Assembly (NCBI GenBank): GCA_951799405.1
Contig: OX637334.1
Span: 3,100,001-3,164,000 of the forward strand
Source of the DNA: Agapetus fuscipes
Lineage: Eukaryota; Arthropoda; Insecta; Trichoptera; Glossosomatidae
Reading direction: 5' to 3'
DNA: 64,000 bases
Shown here piece by piece: positions 1-10,565 of this stretch. Position 1 is the stretch's first letter, and every line of letters starts with the position of its first letter. Under the pieces are notes generated by a model, which was given only the letters and a program-made list of their open reading frames with translations, did not search any database and had not been told where the DNA came from. Made by a program: the position numbers and the translations under genes.

Positions 1-75
1 TTTTTGTTATTAGTTTTATTCTTGTTATTAGTTTTACTTTTAGTTATACTTCTTGTTATTAGTTGTAAGTTTAGT
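1..75. repeat. short imperfect tandem repeat
   Basis: Four imperfect copies of a T-rich unit built around TTGTTATTAGTTTTA. No coding potential. Confidence 0.5.
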
Positions 76-269
76 ATATAAGAAACTGAAGATGGAGAAT
101 GATCTCCGAAAACGTTTTTTCAAAAAATAAATACTCACAGTGGATTAAAACAAAGTTTTTTCATTTAAGTGTTCTAAAAATTATGTATTAATATTTTTTG
201 AATCAAATATTTAAAATGGAATTCCACAATGTTTCACCAAAACAATTTGAAAACTTTTTATTTTATTTT

Positions 270-478
270 TACATGGTTCACTTTTCCAATGTCACCCCTG
301 TTTCAGGGAAGGTCGGCAAGAGTTGCAGGGTGTATGTTCATTTGTGGTTTGGGTTTTTATGTTGTAGGTTCACATGCGGCATTTACAAGCGCGAACTTGT
401 ACGTGTTTTCTTGTGAGAATGCATATAATGTGAATCTCCAATGTTACATATCTTTGCAACTTAGATTAGATTAGATTA
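270..478 (+). repeat. family A repeat, AGATT-tail subfamily
   Basis: 5'-truncated copy starting near the GGTTCAC block. It keeps the CACCCCTGTTTCAGGG and GGTCGGCAAGAGTTGCAG blocks and ends in TTGCAACTTAGATTAGATTA. This is the tail type with plain AGATT units; most copies carry ATAGATT units instead. Confidence 0.85.
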
Positions 479-1194
479 CATAACATTATTAATTTAAAAT
501 GAATCTTCACAATGTAATTACAAAAACCCTTACACTTTTTTTATTAATAAAAAAATGTTTTTCTTTTCACAATTTGTGCTATCGGTTTGTCTACATCCAT
601 CTTCATAGACTAACTGAGGTTTCCAAAAGCTATGTTTATATTTAAAAAAAAAATTAAGCTAGCCTAATATAATTAAATTTTCATATTCTTTTGTTTCTCC
701 ATTTGACAGTTAAGTTTGACAGTTTCTTCTATCATTGGAGGATTGTTATGTATGTAAGTATCATGTGTATGATGCTGATGAAGGTAGGTTTGAGGCGACA
801 TGGCGGAATATTGTGACCACAGACATATTACACATCCGTGTTGCTTCCAAACTTCAAGTATAAAACATTACGTTATACTCAACAATAGAGCTTCATTAAA
901 AATGTATGAAAACGCAACCAGCGCCAAAGGTGTGTGCTTTAGTTACAGTACTTTTTCAGTGAAACTAAATGATAGAGTTTAGACGAAGCTTGGGAACCAG
1001 ACAGACCGATTGAGACCAAACCACAACGAATACACGCGGCGGTGATGGACAAACAAATGAGGTGACAAATTTAGATACGTGAAAGGTCAAATTTCATATA
1101 TTTGGTCGATTAATACAACAGCTAATCAAAATAATTAAATTATATTACATTACGTATATAGTTTCTTGTATGTTGTTACCTTTCTTTTTTGACC

Positions 1195-1551
1195 TATAGA
1201 TAAGTATGAGGCTGATCACACATACTGTGAAAATAGTTCACTTTTCCAATGTCTTCCAGGGATGTGCGGCAAAAGTTGCCGGGATTAGATCCATTTGACT
1301 TTTGGATCTTTATTATGTTTGTATGCATGCATAATAAGTAAGCGTGAACTTTCACGCGTCTTCTTGTGGGCGTGTATTTAACACCTCTCAGGGTTATTCA
1401 CAACACGTTTGATTCATAGCTCATCCATGGATTATCGTTTTATTACATGGAATATTCACGTTAGGTGGCGGTTGAGCCATGGATTTGCTGCGTGTGAATC
1501 TCACCGTATGAGTCTTAAATGTTTAGATTTCTTTGCAACACGGATTATAGA
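1195..1551 (+). repeat. family A repeat, diverged
   Basis: GTATGAGGCTGATCACACAT opens a diverged copy. About 120 bp of unrelated sequence lies between its middle part and its TTTGCAACACGGATTATAG end. Confidence 0.7.
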
Positions 1552-2095
1552 AAAGCTTACGAAAAAAATATTTTACAAAATCTTTTTGAAATTTAAGAGA
1601 GTAATTGTCTATGAAATCAATTCAAATGGCGACAAAATAGGAGAGATTATTTCACAATAAAAAGAAAAACTGTCTACGACTTTACCGAAACTTTAATTTG
1701 CTCGATGGTTAGTCCACAGGGGTAGAAAAAAATTGCAAGTAAGTAGTTAGGCAAAAAATTGAAAATGAAAATCTCAAGTCACAATTTCATTGTAGGGGGA
1801 GGTTTCCCTCCTGGACCGGGGCATCCCCGAGCAAATCATATTTATCAGCATTCGTCAGAACGGGACAGCTGCATACTGAGATGTATAGGAGAAAGAGAGA
1901 GAGATAGATGAAGCAAATTGAATCGCGGCCGCTGTAGCGTGCTAGTAATTAGACCAGTAAGCATTGTGGAAACCAAATTAGTTACGAGAATTACTAGACG
2001 CCCCTGTGCACTAGGCACCAAGATACAAGATAACTGTAGCTGTGAAAAATGCCTCGGTACTACTGAGGGTGGTGACCTACAAGTGATTTAATTAA

Positions 2096-2185
2096 TTGAC
2101 TTTGGAGGAAATGAAAGGAGTGTTAAAGGACAGAAAGAAATGGCGGTTGATCTGTGATGTTGGCGGCTAGGGTTTTTTATAAAGG
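2096..2185 (+). mobile_element. RTE-like LINE 3' scrap
   Basis: Matches the last codons of the open LINE copy at 27683-28693 (the GAAATGAAAG and GACAGAAAGAAATGGCGG blocks) followed by the GTTGGCGG tail. Heavily 5'-truncated and not coding. Confidence 0.7.
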
Positions 2186-2448
2186 GTTAATTATAAAGTC
2201 ATGCTAAAAACGAGTTTTAATTGTAAACCGTGTGTACGAGAAAAAAAGTATTTTAGATGATATTAATTCATATTTAATTGCCAAAATTGGATTTCCAAAA
2301 AATTGTCCGGTACAATAATTAAATGTACCTAGGTACTTTAGTTTTTATTTCAAAGTCCGCAGGAATTTACAGCTACTTGAGTCACATAGAACTATGGGCG
2401 AACCTCATAGAATTTTTCAAAAATAAGATAAACATAGGTATTCATAAA

Positions 2449-2790
2449 TTAATAATGTAAAAAAAAAACACTAAGCTTTTCTTTGCGAGCTGATTTATTT
2501 CTTCGAGCGCTTTTGATGTAATCACACAATTATCAAGAATACAATTAACATATCTAAAATTACAAATTTGAATTCTGTACCCGTAGTATCTACGAGTTTT
2601 TTCACAAGATTTTTTTTTTGCCAGAGGTGCTTGTCAAGTTCACATACATTTTTCTCGAATACTCGATACTTCGAGTATTGTGAAAAAACTCGTACTACGG
2701 GTACTGGAACATGTTTTAGGTGGATAATTGTGTAACTTGTTAAGAAAAACTTTGTGTTTTATTTTTACGTTATTACTTTAAAATGCATCT
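2449..2790. mobile_element. foldback (Penelope-like terminal) repeat
   Basis: The left arm (2449-2536) and right arm (2711-2790) are imperfect reverse complements built on AACACAAAG/CTTTGTGTT, TAATGTAAAAA and the ATCAAAAGCGCTC block. The same arms recur at 29862-30055 and 49308-49482. A smaller inverted repeat is nested in the centre. Confidence 0.6.
2581..2701. repeat. nested inverted repeat
   Basis: Arms 2581-2606 and 2679-2701 are almost perfect reverse complements (CGAGTTTTTTCACA against TGTGAAAAAACTCG). The spacer holds a second small palindrome, TACTCGATACTTCGAGTA. Confidence 0.75.
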
Positions 2791-3047
2791 TCATAATGTC
2801 ACACAAACCCTTAAACTTGTACAGATATTTGTAGTTTATTTTATGGAAATTGTTTTAAAATGAGTTTTTCCAAATATGTATCTCATTTTCCAAAAAAATA
2901 CTCCCAAGGGCGGGAATTTTCTGATGTGCGGCTGACCACCTGTGCTATAAAAAATTGCCAATATTACACCTCTGCGGCACTACAACAAGTGTCATAGTCC
3001 CCTGAAGTCTCTTAAATCCAGGGAGTCTCTCGCACAGGGTTCCTTAA

Positions 3048-3212
3048 AAAAATATCACCCCTGTTTCAGGGAATGTTGGCAAGAGTTGAAGGGTTAAGTG
3101 AATTTGATATTTCCGTCTGTAATATTTTTTGGCGTACTTTTACGTGTCTGTTTTGAGCATACATTTAATATGAATCTTAAATGTGAATATGTGTTTGCAA
3201 CTAAGATTACAG
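3048..3212 (+). repeat. family A repeat, 5'-truncated
   Basis: Begins at ATCACCCCTGTTTCAGGG and ends at TTGCAACTAAGATTACAG. The middle is shortened. Confidence 0.75.
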
Positions 3213-3751
3213 TTTTGCTGTTAGGGTTGTACAAAATTATAAAAAAAATCAAATAAAAAATAAAACATTGACTTTAAATAACAACAGTGAAGTTCACGTC
3301 TTGCGTAAAAATAATAATGTTAAAATATCACATAAGATAGGTACATTATATCCAGTAGTATTATTATAATGTATGAAGGAAATCCTCCCCCTCTCCGTCT
3401 CCCCTTTTAACCCCCCTACCCCCCCATGTCCCAGGTGGCCCCTGGTCCTAAGGGATGATTGACTCACTCCCACAGGGCTCACAGAAAATGTAACGTTTGT
3501 TTCATATTGAACTGAATTTCCGTTACAAATAAAACGATTTTTCCTTTGATTCATTTTTAAATGTACGTATATATCAATCTATACAATTTCTTAATTTTTA
3601 AATGAATTCAAAGAAAAACTCGTTTTTATATACTTGTAGCACTACATTTCTCTCACATGAGAAAAAATACAAATAAACTTTTTAATAGAACACATTCAAA
3701 TCGTCAATCAATCACTCTTTTTTTTTTGTTTTTTTAATTATTGCTAAAATA

Positions 3752-3971
3752 ATCTTAGATGCTAAGACGCATTCATATTTAACGCTTATATTTAATGCAT
3801 GCCCTAGCACACGTATGAAAGTTCACGCTTGCACATGCTGAACCTCACCTGAACAATAACTTGGCAACTTTTGCTGCCTTTCCCTGAAAATGGGAGGCAT
3901 TGGCGGAAGTAAACCAAGTTTGTACAGAGTGGGATGTCAGCGTCATACCTACCAACCTATCAGTCAAGGGA
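3752..3971 (-). repeat. family A repeat, diverged
   Basis: Reverse-complement order: 3' half first (TTTAATGCATGCCC), then GGCAACTTTTGCTGCC, then CCTACCAACCTATCAGTCAAGG, which is the family's 5' end. Confidence 0.8.
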
Positions 3972-4217
3972 CACTGAAATTTCGGAAAGTTAAATAAATT
4001 AAAAAACTTTAATCTAGTTCAAAATGAGTTCAAATGAAAAAAAAATAGTTTGAATTTAAATTAAAACTTCAAATAAACAAAAAAACTGGATCAACAATTC
4101 TGAATTCAGCTATTCATAAAATATTTTTGATGTATCCTAAAACCAAGAAGTTATTTTGTAGCCTCCTTGTATTTGTTTGTTTCATTGCGTGTTATAGGAG
4201 CATATATTGCATTATAC

Positions 4218-4264
4218 ATGTGCACAAGTGTGTGTGCGTGAACTTGCATGTGTGTGTGTGTATG
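4218..4264. repeat. TG-rich simple repeat
   Basis: Imperfect run of GTGTGTGC and TGTGTGTATG units. The short open frames on both strands here are by-products of the repeat. Confidence 0.8.
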
Positions 4265-4513
4265 CACAAATATTTTATAAATTGGCGGGAGTTTGTGACT
4301 TCAAGGACAAACCGAGTCTGACGTGGCCTGACCCTCTTCATCACATACACCTCATTCATTATGTATATCCGCGCACATACACAATCCAACATGCTACACA
4401 TATATTACAACAGCTAGATCTATAGGTTTAACAATTGTTGCGTTGACTTTAAATGAACATTATAATCATCAGATGGATTGTTCGATATCCAAAAGTTTTT
4501 CCTTCTCCTAATG

Positions 4514-4617
4514 TAGGTACATTTAATTTTTTTTGTAGGTACATTAGATATTGGTACATTAAATGTAGGTACATATATTTAATAAAGGTACATTAAATGT
4601 AGATACATTTAATTAAT
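4514..4617. repeat. tandem repeat of TAGGTACATTAAAT
   Basis: About five degenerate units, each containing GTAGGTACATT or GGTACATTAAAT. Confidence 0.7.
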
Positions 4618-4627
4618 TTGCATAGAA

Positions 4628-4725
4628 AAGGTAATGACTCTGTATGAAATGAAAGAAGAATGCACCCACCAAAAAATGGCAGCTGATTTTTTATGTTGGC
4701 GGCTGAGTTTTTTTTGTTTGATTTT
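4628..4725 (+). mobile_element. RTE-like LINE 3' scrap
   Basis: Carries GACTCTGTATGAAATGAAAG, matching the C-terminal codons at about 28620 in the open copy, then a diverged stop region and the ATGTTGGCGGCTGAG tail. Confidence 0.7.
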
Positions 4726-4729
4726 TTTT

Positions 4730-5290
4730 AAACGCAGCAAAGCTACACACATAGTGTAACTCCTTGCGTACGTTAACCCCGTAGGGGACAAATGTGGTGA
4801 TTCGAGGCCTATTTATTTTTACTGGTAAGGGGGGCGGCCTCACGTCAACCACTTCAGTTGAAGAGGGATTCTCCTGCTCTCGAGGGGGCTGTTTCTCATT
4901 TCTTGTGAAGGCTGAGTATACCTTGCCGGTATTTATGTTGGGTTTTTACTAAACACCGGAACGGAAAATCATTTCTGACACCCTCGGCTGGGTCGTCCTT
5001 GCTCTCGGCGTGGAATGCAAGCATTCTATCAACTGAGACATCGGCCGGACTTTGTACGAGCTTGGTTGTCGCTACAAAACACCAATTCTCAAGCAAAATC
5101 CAATTGCTGTAAAGCTAGATGGGCTCTTTGTGACCGGTCTTTGGTGAAATAAATGAATTTTTCAACCCAGCGAAGAGCATTTTTGAAAATACAAAATGTA
5201 TATTATTTTTCCTCCACCGGGATTCGAACAAACAACGTACCATTTACGAGTCCGAAGCGTTACTCCTAGACTACGGACAGGTCATACCTT
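4730..5290 (-). mobile_element. composite SINE (family C fused to family B)
   Basis: A family C copy (4730-5054) is followed in the same orientation by a family B copy (5055-5290). On the minus strand, C supplies a Lys/Ala-type tRNA-like head (box A as GTCTCAGTTGATAGAATG) and B supplies GGATTCGAACAAACA at its degraded B box. The junction TTTGTACGAGCTTGGTTGTC closely resembles the junction at 13411 (TTTTTACGAGCTTGATCGTC), so the two halves appear to have moved as one unit. Confidence 0.75.
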
Positions 5291-5294
5291 CTTC

Positions 5295-5945
5295 ATACAA
5301 ACTCTACTTTTATTATGACTCTGGATATTCCCATATTCACTAATTCTACTAACTCTTACCTTAGGGCTCACTAGAGCTTAGAATATATTTTTTTATTTAT
5401 ACACAATATCCAGTGCAAGTATGGTCTAAGGTAAGTGTTAGTAGGACAGTGAATACAAATACTTACTTGGAATACGGTAGGATTTACCTTGGTGTGTTCC
5501 TCCTCAATAACAAAGCGTCATCTCACTTTCAAACGTCTTTCCTTTGAGCAGATTTCCGCGAGAGGAAAAAAATCGAATCGCACCCTTTTCAAAGTTAGGG
5601 GGTGTAGGGATGGCAAATCGAAAGGGTGCCGGGGCCTACACGAATATCAATATATCGGGGAGTAAATAATGGGGACCTTCCGAGCCATTGTCAGTTGAGA
5701 ATTGGATTTGTAGATAATACACTCGGTGAGGAGTATGTGACGAATACAGTAAATGGAAGATGAGGCTGGTAGGCCCGGATTCTTCCGGCCTTTCTTCATC
5801 CCTTTTTTCTACCGTGGATCGGAAGGTTGATAAGGTTTTAGGACACTGTTGAAAGAATGAAATATGCTAGGTTACACACTGAAAAATACGCTTTTTCGAA
5901 TTGAAAATATACGTGTCTAAAATAAACTTTAGTGTGCAATTTGAC
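5295..5945. other. repeat-poor intronic stretch
   Basis: I see no gene and no family A-C repeat. It contains an internal near-duplication (CTAACTCTTACCTTAG at about 5349 against its complement at about 5428) and a GC-richer part at 5560-5800. Confidence 0.5.
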
Positions 5946-5949
5946 TATT

Positions 5950-6262
5950 TTGAACTGTAACTCTGTCGCCATTCCGCTAGGGGGGTGGTCCCCCAGCTCT
6001 GGTGAGCTGCCTCCATTTCTACCTATCTATTCAATTCATTCAAATCCATCACCTTTTTCATGCATTTTCTTCTTTTACGCTCACTTTGTACATCCCATTC
6101 CTTCACAATCTCCTCAATCTGATCACTCCATACTCTTCTCGGTCATCCCTTACCTCTTTTACCTGTCACACTATCTCTGTATACATACATACTTCGTCAG
6201 TCTATTACCATTCATTTTTTCGACATGCCAAAACCATCTCATCCCATTATCTTGTAACTATA
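5950..6262 (-). mobile_element. RTE-like LINE C-terminal fragment
   Basis: The minus strand reads through the conserved C terminus (WFGH-type, GRPRK-type and CMKKVM motifs) with frame breaks. It ends with the 3' tail ATGGCGACAGAGTTACAGTT seen in two other copies. Severely 5'-truncated pseudogene. Confidence 0.8.
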
Positions 6263-6345
6263 ACCAATAATCGTAGTTGCAAAGAAATGTAACAGTTAAA
6301 ATTCATATTTAATGCATTTTAACAAGTGGGCATGTAGTTTCTTCT
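6262..6345 (-). repeat. family A fragment
   Basis: 3' end only: GTAGTTGCAAAGAAATGTAAC, then TTCATATTTAATGCATTTT. It directly abuts the LINE fragment on its left. Confidence 0.6.
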
Positions 6346-6429
6346 CTTGTTTCAATACTGGGATTGACTTGCAGCAATTTCTTCCCTGTTTACCTGAACA
6401 CGTATTCCCTGGACCTTCCCTAGACACGT

Positions 6430-6505
6430 ATACGTTCGCGCTTATCCATCCATACCTTTCTAGGTCTTCCTCTACCACGACATCCATCTATTCTTGCAGC
6501 TTTAC
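6430..6505 (-). mobile_element. RTE-like LINE scrap
   Basis: The minus strand encodes Arg-Ile-Asp-Gly-Cys-Arg-Gly-Arg-Gly-Arg-Pro-Arg-Lys-Val-Trp, as in the open copy at about 28497-28541. It is embedded between family A-like scraps. Confidence 0.65.
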
Positions 6506-6735
6506 CTTCTGTGGAATTTCACCCTTCGCCACTGGGGTCGAGTAACAAGCCGGGCTTACTTCATCAATGGGGCGACAAAAATTCCATTACGTATGTCGAT
6601 GGCTCGTTGTCAAATACAATTCAGATTTAAATCAATGATGTATGGAGCTAGGTAGGGGGGATAGGTTCACCATTAGCGGGTCAACATTGGCTTATAAAAC
6701 GATTTCTCTCACATGCTGTGTCCTTGCATTTGGGC

Positions 6736-6766
6736 TATCTAATGTAATCTAAGTTGCAAAGATATT
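6736..6766 (-). repeat. family A 3'-end scrap
   Basis: CTAATGTAATCTAAGTTGCAAAGATAT only. Confidence 0.6.
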
Positions 6767-6872
6767 GTTGTGTTTTTAGGGTTCCAAAATCTTTAAATTA
6801 ACAAAACTGGTCTTCTTTCATGTATATTTATGTTACACTTAATTTTTTTTTAACAATTCATATTTATATTTT

Positions 6873-7025
6873 TTAGTGTTGATCTGTTAACACAGTGAAA
6901 GTCCATTTTTTTAAATATTTAAAAAATTTAAATGGTAAAACATGGTTTTAATTCACTTTATTCTTTTTGTTTTTGCTCGAACATTTTCGCCTAATGAGGC
7001 ATCTTCAGGAGCAGAATGGTTACTT
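6873..7025 (-). mobile_element. Penelope-like terminal repeat with hammerhead-like core
   Basis: The block GTTGATCTGTTAACACAGTG recurs at the window's right end (63909). On the minus strand 6974-7013 reads CCTGAAGATGCCT, a CATT loop, AGGCGAAAATGTTCG. This is a CTGANGA box, a perfect 4-bp helix and a GAAA box in hammerhead order. A close relative lies at 22632-22666 on the plus strand. Confidence 0.55.
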
Positions 7026-7399
7026 TTTTTCCTTTTTATTTATATTTATTTTTAACACTTTTACAATTCTTAAGCAACTCACATTTATTTCACAGATGGT
7101 TCACTTATACTGTCTTTCTTGTTCACAATCAGAGCGACATATCTCGACTAACTGCCGCAAGCCACTTGCAGCTTTTTTATACTCCCGTGTAGAAGTCGCT
7201 AGAAGTCAATTTGCTGGACCTTTCTCGAACGCTCCGAATACTTCGAGTACATAATTTAGATGATTTTTTTTCTTAACCTAGGTACCTATAATAACTATTT
7301 CTACTTACTGTATTAATTATACACTCTTATCAGCTACAAATGATGTACCTACCTACCTAAGTATTTATATGAATCTGATATTTAACTGATGTATAACAA

Positions 7400-7580
7400 A
7401 ATGTAACATCGGGGATTCACATTATATGCATTTTCACAAGCAGACACGTATAAAAGCACGCTTAAACATGCCGCATGTGGACTTACAATATAAAAACCCA
7501 TATTTCAAATGAACATACACCCTGCAACTCTTGCCGACCTTCCTTGAAACAGGGGTAACATTGACAAAATCTCTACTTTA
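7400..7580 (-). repeat. family A repeat, 5'-truncated
   Basis: Runs from GGGGATTCACATTATATGC (3' side) to CCTTGAAACAGGGGTAACATT (5' side). The outer 5' part is missing. Confidence 0.8.
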
Positions 7581-7672
7581 TAAAATCTCATCGCACGTCC
7601 ATATGACTAGAGTATTTTGCAACCAATCACAAGATGTTTGTATTTTTTTTTCCGAGCAAAAAACCGGCCGTA

Positions 7673-7680
7673 TGACGTCA
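7673..7680. promoter_or_regulatory. TGACGTCA palindrome (CRE-type)
   Basis: Perfect CREB/ATF consensus octamer in otherwise AT-rich intron. Function unknown; it could be chance on its own. Confidence 0.3.
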
Positions 7681-8367
7681 CAATTTTACTATCAATGGAA
7701 GTCGTGCTGAATACATTACCTTGAATATTTACAAAAAAATAAAAAAATGTCGGAATGAAATTATTTTTTAAAAATATAAAGAATGTACCTATTGCAGAAT
7801 GTGATATCGCGTTATATCCACCCCAAGTGTAAAATTCAACATTTTAACTCAAACACAGCGTTAATAAAAAATGTATGAAAACAAAAATAGCACCTCAATA
7901 TTGCGTTACAGTTTCCATACATTTTAAGATAAAAGTTTTTTTACACTTGGGGTACTGTAATGTGATTATCCTTCTATCTACCATATCGGTTCTCAAATTG
8001 AATTTATTTCCCTATAAGGTATCAATACTGCAGTCTAAGTGTAAAAAACACCAGGGGTTCTAATTCCATGCCAATGCTACCTCTGATGGTATAAGGAGGC
8101 TGTAGAGAGGTGACGCACCCCTCGGTAATGCAAGAGCCAATGTGACAAATTGGTTTTACGAAATATTAATGTTATCAAGCCGATCCTGCTATGAAAATGA
8201 TATACGAAAATTTGTGCATTACTGCAAAAAAAAGAGGGATGATATTGTTTATTTGAACTTCAATTCTTGTGTTCTTTAATTTTAAGAAAGTAAAAAAACT
8301 GTATTAACATTGAAAGTTCGAGAAAAATGTTTTAAGATATTTTATTTGGTGAGAGCCATATTTGAGC

Positions 8368-8553
8368 ATTCCTTGACTTATAGGTTGGTATGAGGCTGAC
8401 CACACAAACTGTTAAAAATTGGTCACTTTGCCAATGTCTCCCCTGTGTCAGGGAAGGTCGGCAAAAGTTATTGGGTTATGTTCATTTGAGATTTGGATTT
8501 TATTTGTAAGTACCTACACATTCAGCATTTGTAAGCGCCAACTACACGTGTTT
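8368..8553 (+). repeat. family A repeat, 5' half (split by LINE)
   Basis: Full-length 5' end (TTCCTTGACTTATAGGTTGG) through to CTACACGTGTTT, where it stops at the LINE 3' tail. It resumes at 12128. Confidence 0.9.
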
Positions 8554-8643
8554 ATATATATATATAAGGATAATTTATTTTAATGTACACATAATTAAAG
8601 AGCGCCGTTTTTGTGTGTGTCACACCTCAAGGGCCCTCTCAAA

Positions 8644-10557
8644 TCACGGATAAGATTTCTTGTAAAGATGTGTCTTTAGTGCTCCTTTAAAGACACCAAC
8701 AGTCTTTGCCTTCCTCACATTAGGTGGCAGTCTGTTCCACTCCATTGGTCCCGCAAACCGGAAAGCACGGTCCCCAAAATTAGTGCGTGTCTGACGGTGT
8801 GGCTGAACCAAGTCCACCACGCCATCCCCTGCAGATCTGAGCGTTTGGCGCCTCAAATCCCTCTCAACGGGTGTAAACATGTCAGCCAAATATGAAGGAG
8901 CTGTACCATTTACAGCCTTATACACCATCAGACAAACACGGTAGACCACCCTCTCCGGAAAACGAAGCCAATGCAGTTTCCCTAACAATGGAGTAATGCG
9001 AGAAAATTTAGACATCCCGAATATGAGTCTTGCCGCTGAATTCAGCACAGACTGAAGACGGTTGAACTGCTTTTTCGGCTGACCTATGTACAGCGTTGAG
9101 CAATAGTCAACTCGTGACATCACAAAGGCATTCACCAGGGTCTTGACTGATCCCGACGGTAAACATCTCCTGATCGCCTTTATCTGGCGAAGTTCAAAAA
9201 ATGAGGAAGATACAGTCGAGTTCAATTGCTCTCCCATTGTGAGGTTCCGATCCAGTGTGACTCCTAGAAGTCTGACTGAGTCGGAGGGCTGAATCAGCTC
9301 TCCCCCAATGGAGAGTGGTACTCGAGTTGTCAAAAGATGATCACGCCTGGTTGTAGCCGCCCACATCACTTCTGTCTTACCCATGTTAAGGATTAGGCCA
9401 TTGCTTGTCATCCATTCACCAATCTCCGCAATGCAAGCTGCCACCCTGTTACTGAGAGTTTGTGCCATATGTGGCTGACACTGAGAGTAAATTTGCCAGT
9501 CATCTGCATATGCATGTGTAATGAGGCCCCATTTCTCAACTATACTCTCAATGTCAGCAGTGTATAAAATAAACAGGATCGGTCCCAGTACAGACCCCTG
9601 CGGCACCCCGGAGATCAGCGAATAGGAAGGTGAGACACAGTCACAAGTACGCACTACCTGCTTGCAATCCGCCAAGTAGGAGGAGAACCACGCCAGCGCC
9701 TTATCCCTCAAGCCGTACGAACCCTCCAACCTCCTTATCAGAATATCATGACATACGGTGTCAAACGCCGCACTCATGTCCAGAAGCGCTAAGAGAGCAA
9801 GATCTCCGCAATCCACTGCCGATATCAGATCTGAGACCACCGTCAGTAAGCCAGTTTCAGTCGAATGATATTTTCGATAGGCTGATTGCCTCTTAGGCAT
9901 CAGATCGTTAGCACTCAGATAAGATACCAGCCGATCAGAGACAATGCGCTCCAGTACCTTAGACAGAAACGGTAAGTTTGACACCGGCCTGAAATTGGAG
10001 AGATCGTTAGGATCGAGATTTGGCTTTTTTAATATTGGCGTTATTTGCGCTTCCTTTAAATAGGAGGGGATAGTGGCATCCATTAGGCATCCATTGATAA
10101 ACCTAACAATAAATGGAGCCACTAGAAGAATGCACTCTTTTAGTACCCACGTCGGCACAGGATCCAGATCACACTGCTTATTTGGCGATCCCGCTACAAC
10201 TCGCGTCACCTCTTCAATAGAGGTCAGCCCAAGCACTTCAAGCTGTGAATTACACAAAAGTCCCAGAGAACCAGGACTAACCCCTAGGGGAGAATATCTG
10301 GTCGGTATTTTACTTTGAAAGTAAGCAGCGAGATCACTAGCAGTCGTCACCGGACCCGCACCGGCCCGGGCATTACCAGACACGTTCTCCAGAAGTCTCC
10401 ATAAACGCTGTGGACATTTTTCACTAGCAATAATGGTACAATAATGCTGGGACTTTTTCTGGAGAATAGCTGACCTGTACAGACCCTGTGCAATTATCCA
10501 CATTTCTCTAGTGCTACCTGGCTTGCCACTCCTGAAATTACGCTCTGCTTGTCGCAT
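8644..10557 (-). CDS. LINE reverse transcriptase (C-terminal part of the ORF2-type polyprotein)
   Basis: 637 codons from an internal Met. The enzyme would copy element RNA by target-primed reverse transcription. Visible reverse-transcriptase blocks are FRPVSNLPFLSKVLERIV at about 189-206, motif A LLDMSAAFD with Asp260, motif B GVPQGSVLGP at 317-326, and motif C YADDWQIY with the catalytic Asp pair at 352-353. The tail ends in FAGPMEWNRLP, typical of CR1/L2/Rex-type elements. The true protein is fused upstream with the endonuclease; the apparent start here only reflects the frameshift near 10607. The clade (L2, CR1 or Daphne-like) cannot be settled by eye. Confidence 0.9.
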   Translation of the reverse strand: MRQAERNFRSGKPGSTREMWIIAQGLYRSAILQKKSQHYCTIIASEKCPQRLWRLLENVSGNARAGAGPVTTASDLAAYFQSKIPTRYSPLGVSPGSLGLLCNSQLEVLGLTSIEEVTRVVAGSPNKQCDLDPVPTWVLKECILLVAPFIVRFINGCLMDATIPSYLKEAQITPILKKPNLDPNDLSNFRPVSNLPFLSKVLERIVSDRLVSYLSANDLMPKRQSAYRKYHSTETGLLTVVSDLISAVDCGDLALLALLDMSAAFDTVCHDILIRRLEGSYGLRDKALAWFSSYLADCKQVVRTCDCVSPSYSLISGVPQGSVLGPILFILYTADIESIVEKWGLITHAYADDWQIYSQCQPHMAQTLSNRVAACIAEIGEWMTSNGLILNMGKTEVMWAATTRRDHLLTTRVPLSIGGELIQPSDSVRLLGVTLDRNLTMGEQLNSTVSSSFFELRQIKAIRRCLPSGSVKTLVNAFVMSRVDYCSTLYIGQPKKQFNRLQSVLNSAARLIFGMSKFSRITPLLGKLHWLRFPERVVYRVCLMVYKAVNGTAPSYLADMFTPVERDLRRQTLRSAGDGVVDLVQPHRQTRTNFGDRAFRFAGPMEWNRLPPNVRKAKTVGVFKGALKTHLYKKSYP

Positions 10558-10565
10558 TTTGCGTT

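Noticed and set aside
455..478. TTAGATTAGATTA as telomere-like (TTAGG) sequence
   Set aside because: It is the tail of a family A copy; the unit is AGATT, not TTAGG.
5932..6292. Ser/Pro/Phe-rich plus-strand frames
   Set aside because: Antisense of an RTE-like LINE fragment.
10261..10290. CCCCTAGGGG as a COE site
   Set aside because: Two mismatches from the consensus and inside LINE coding sequence.
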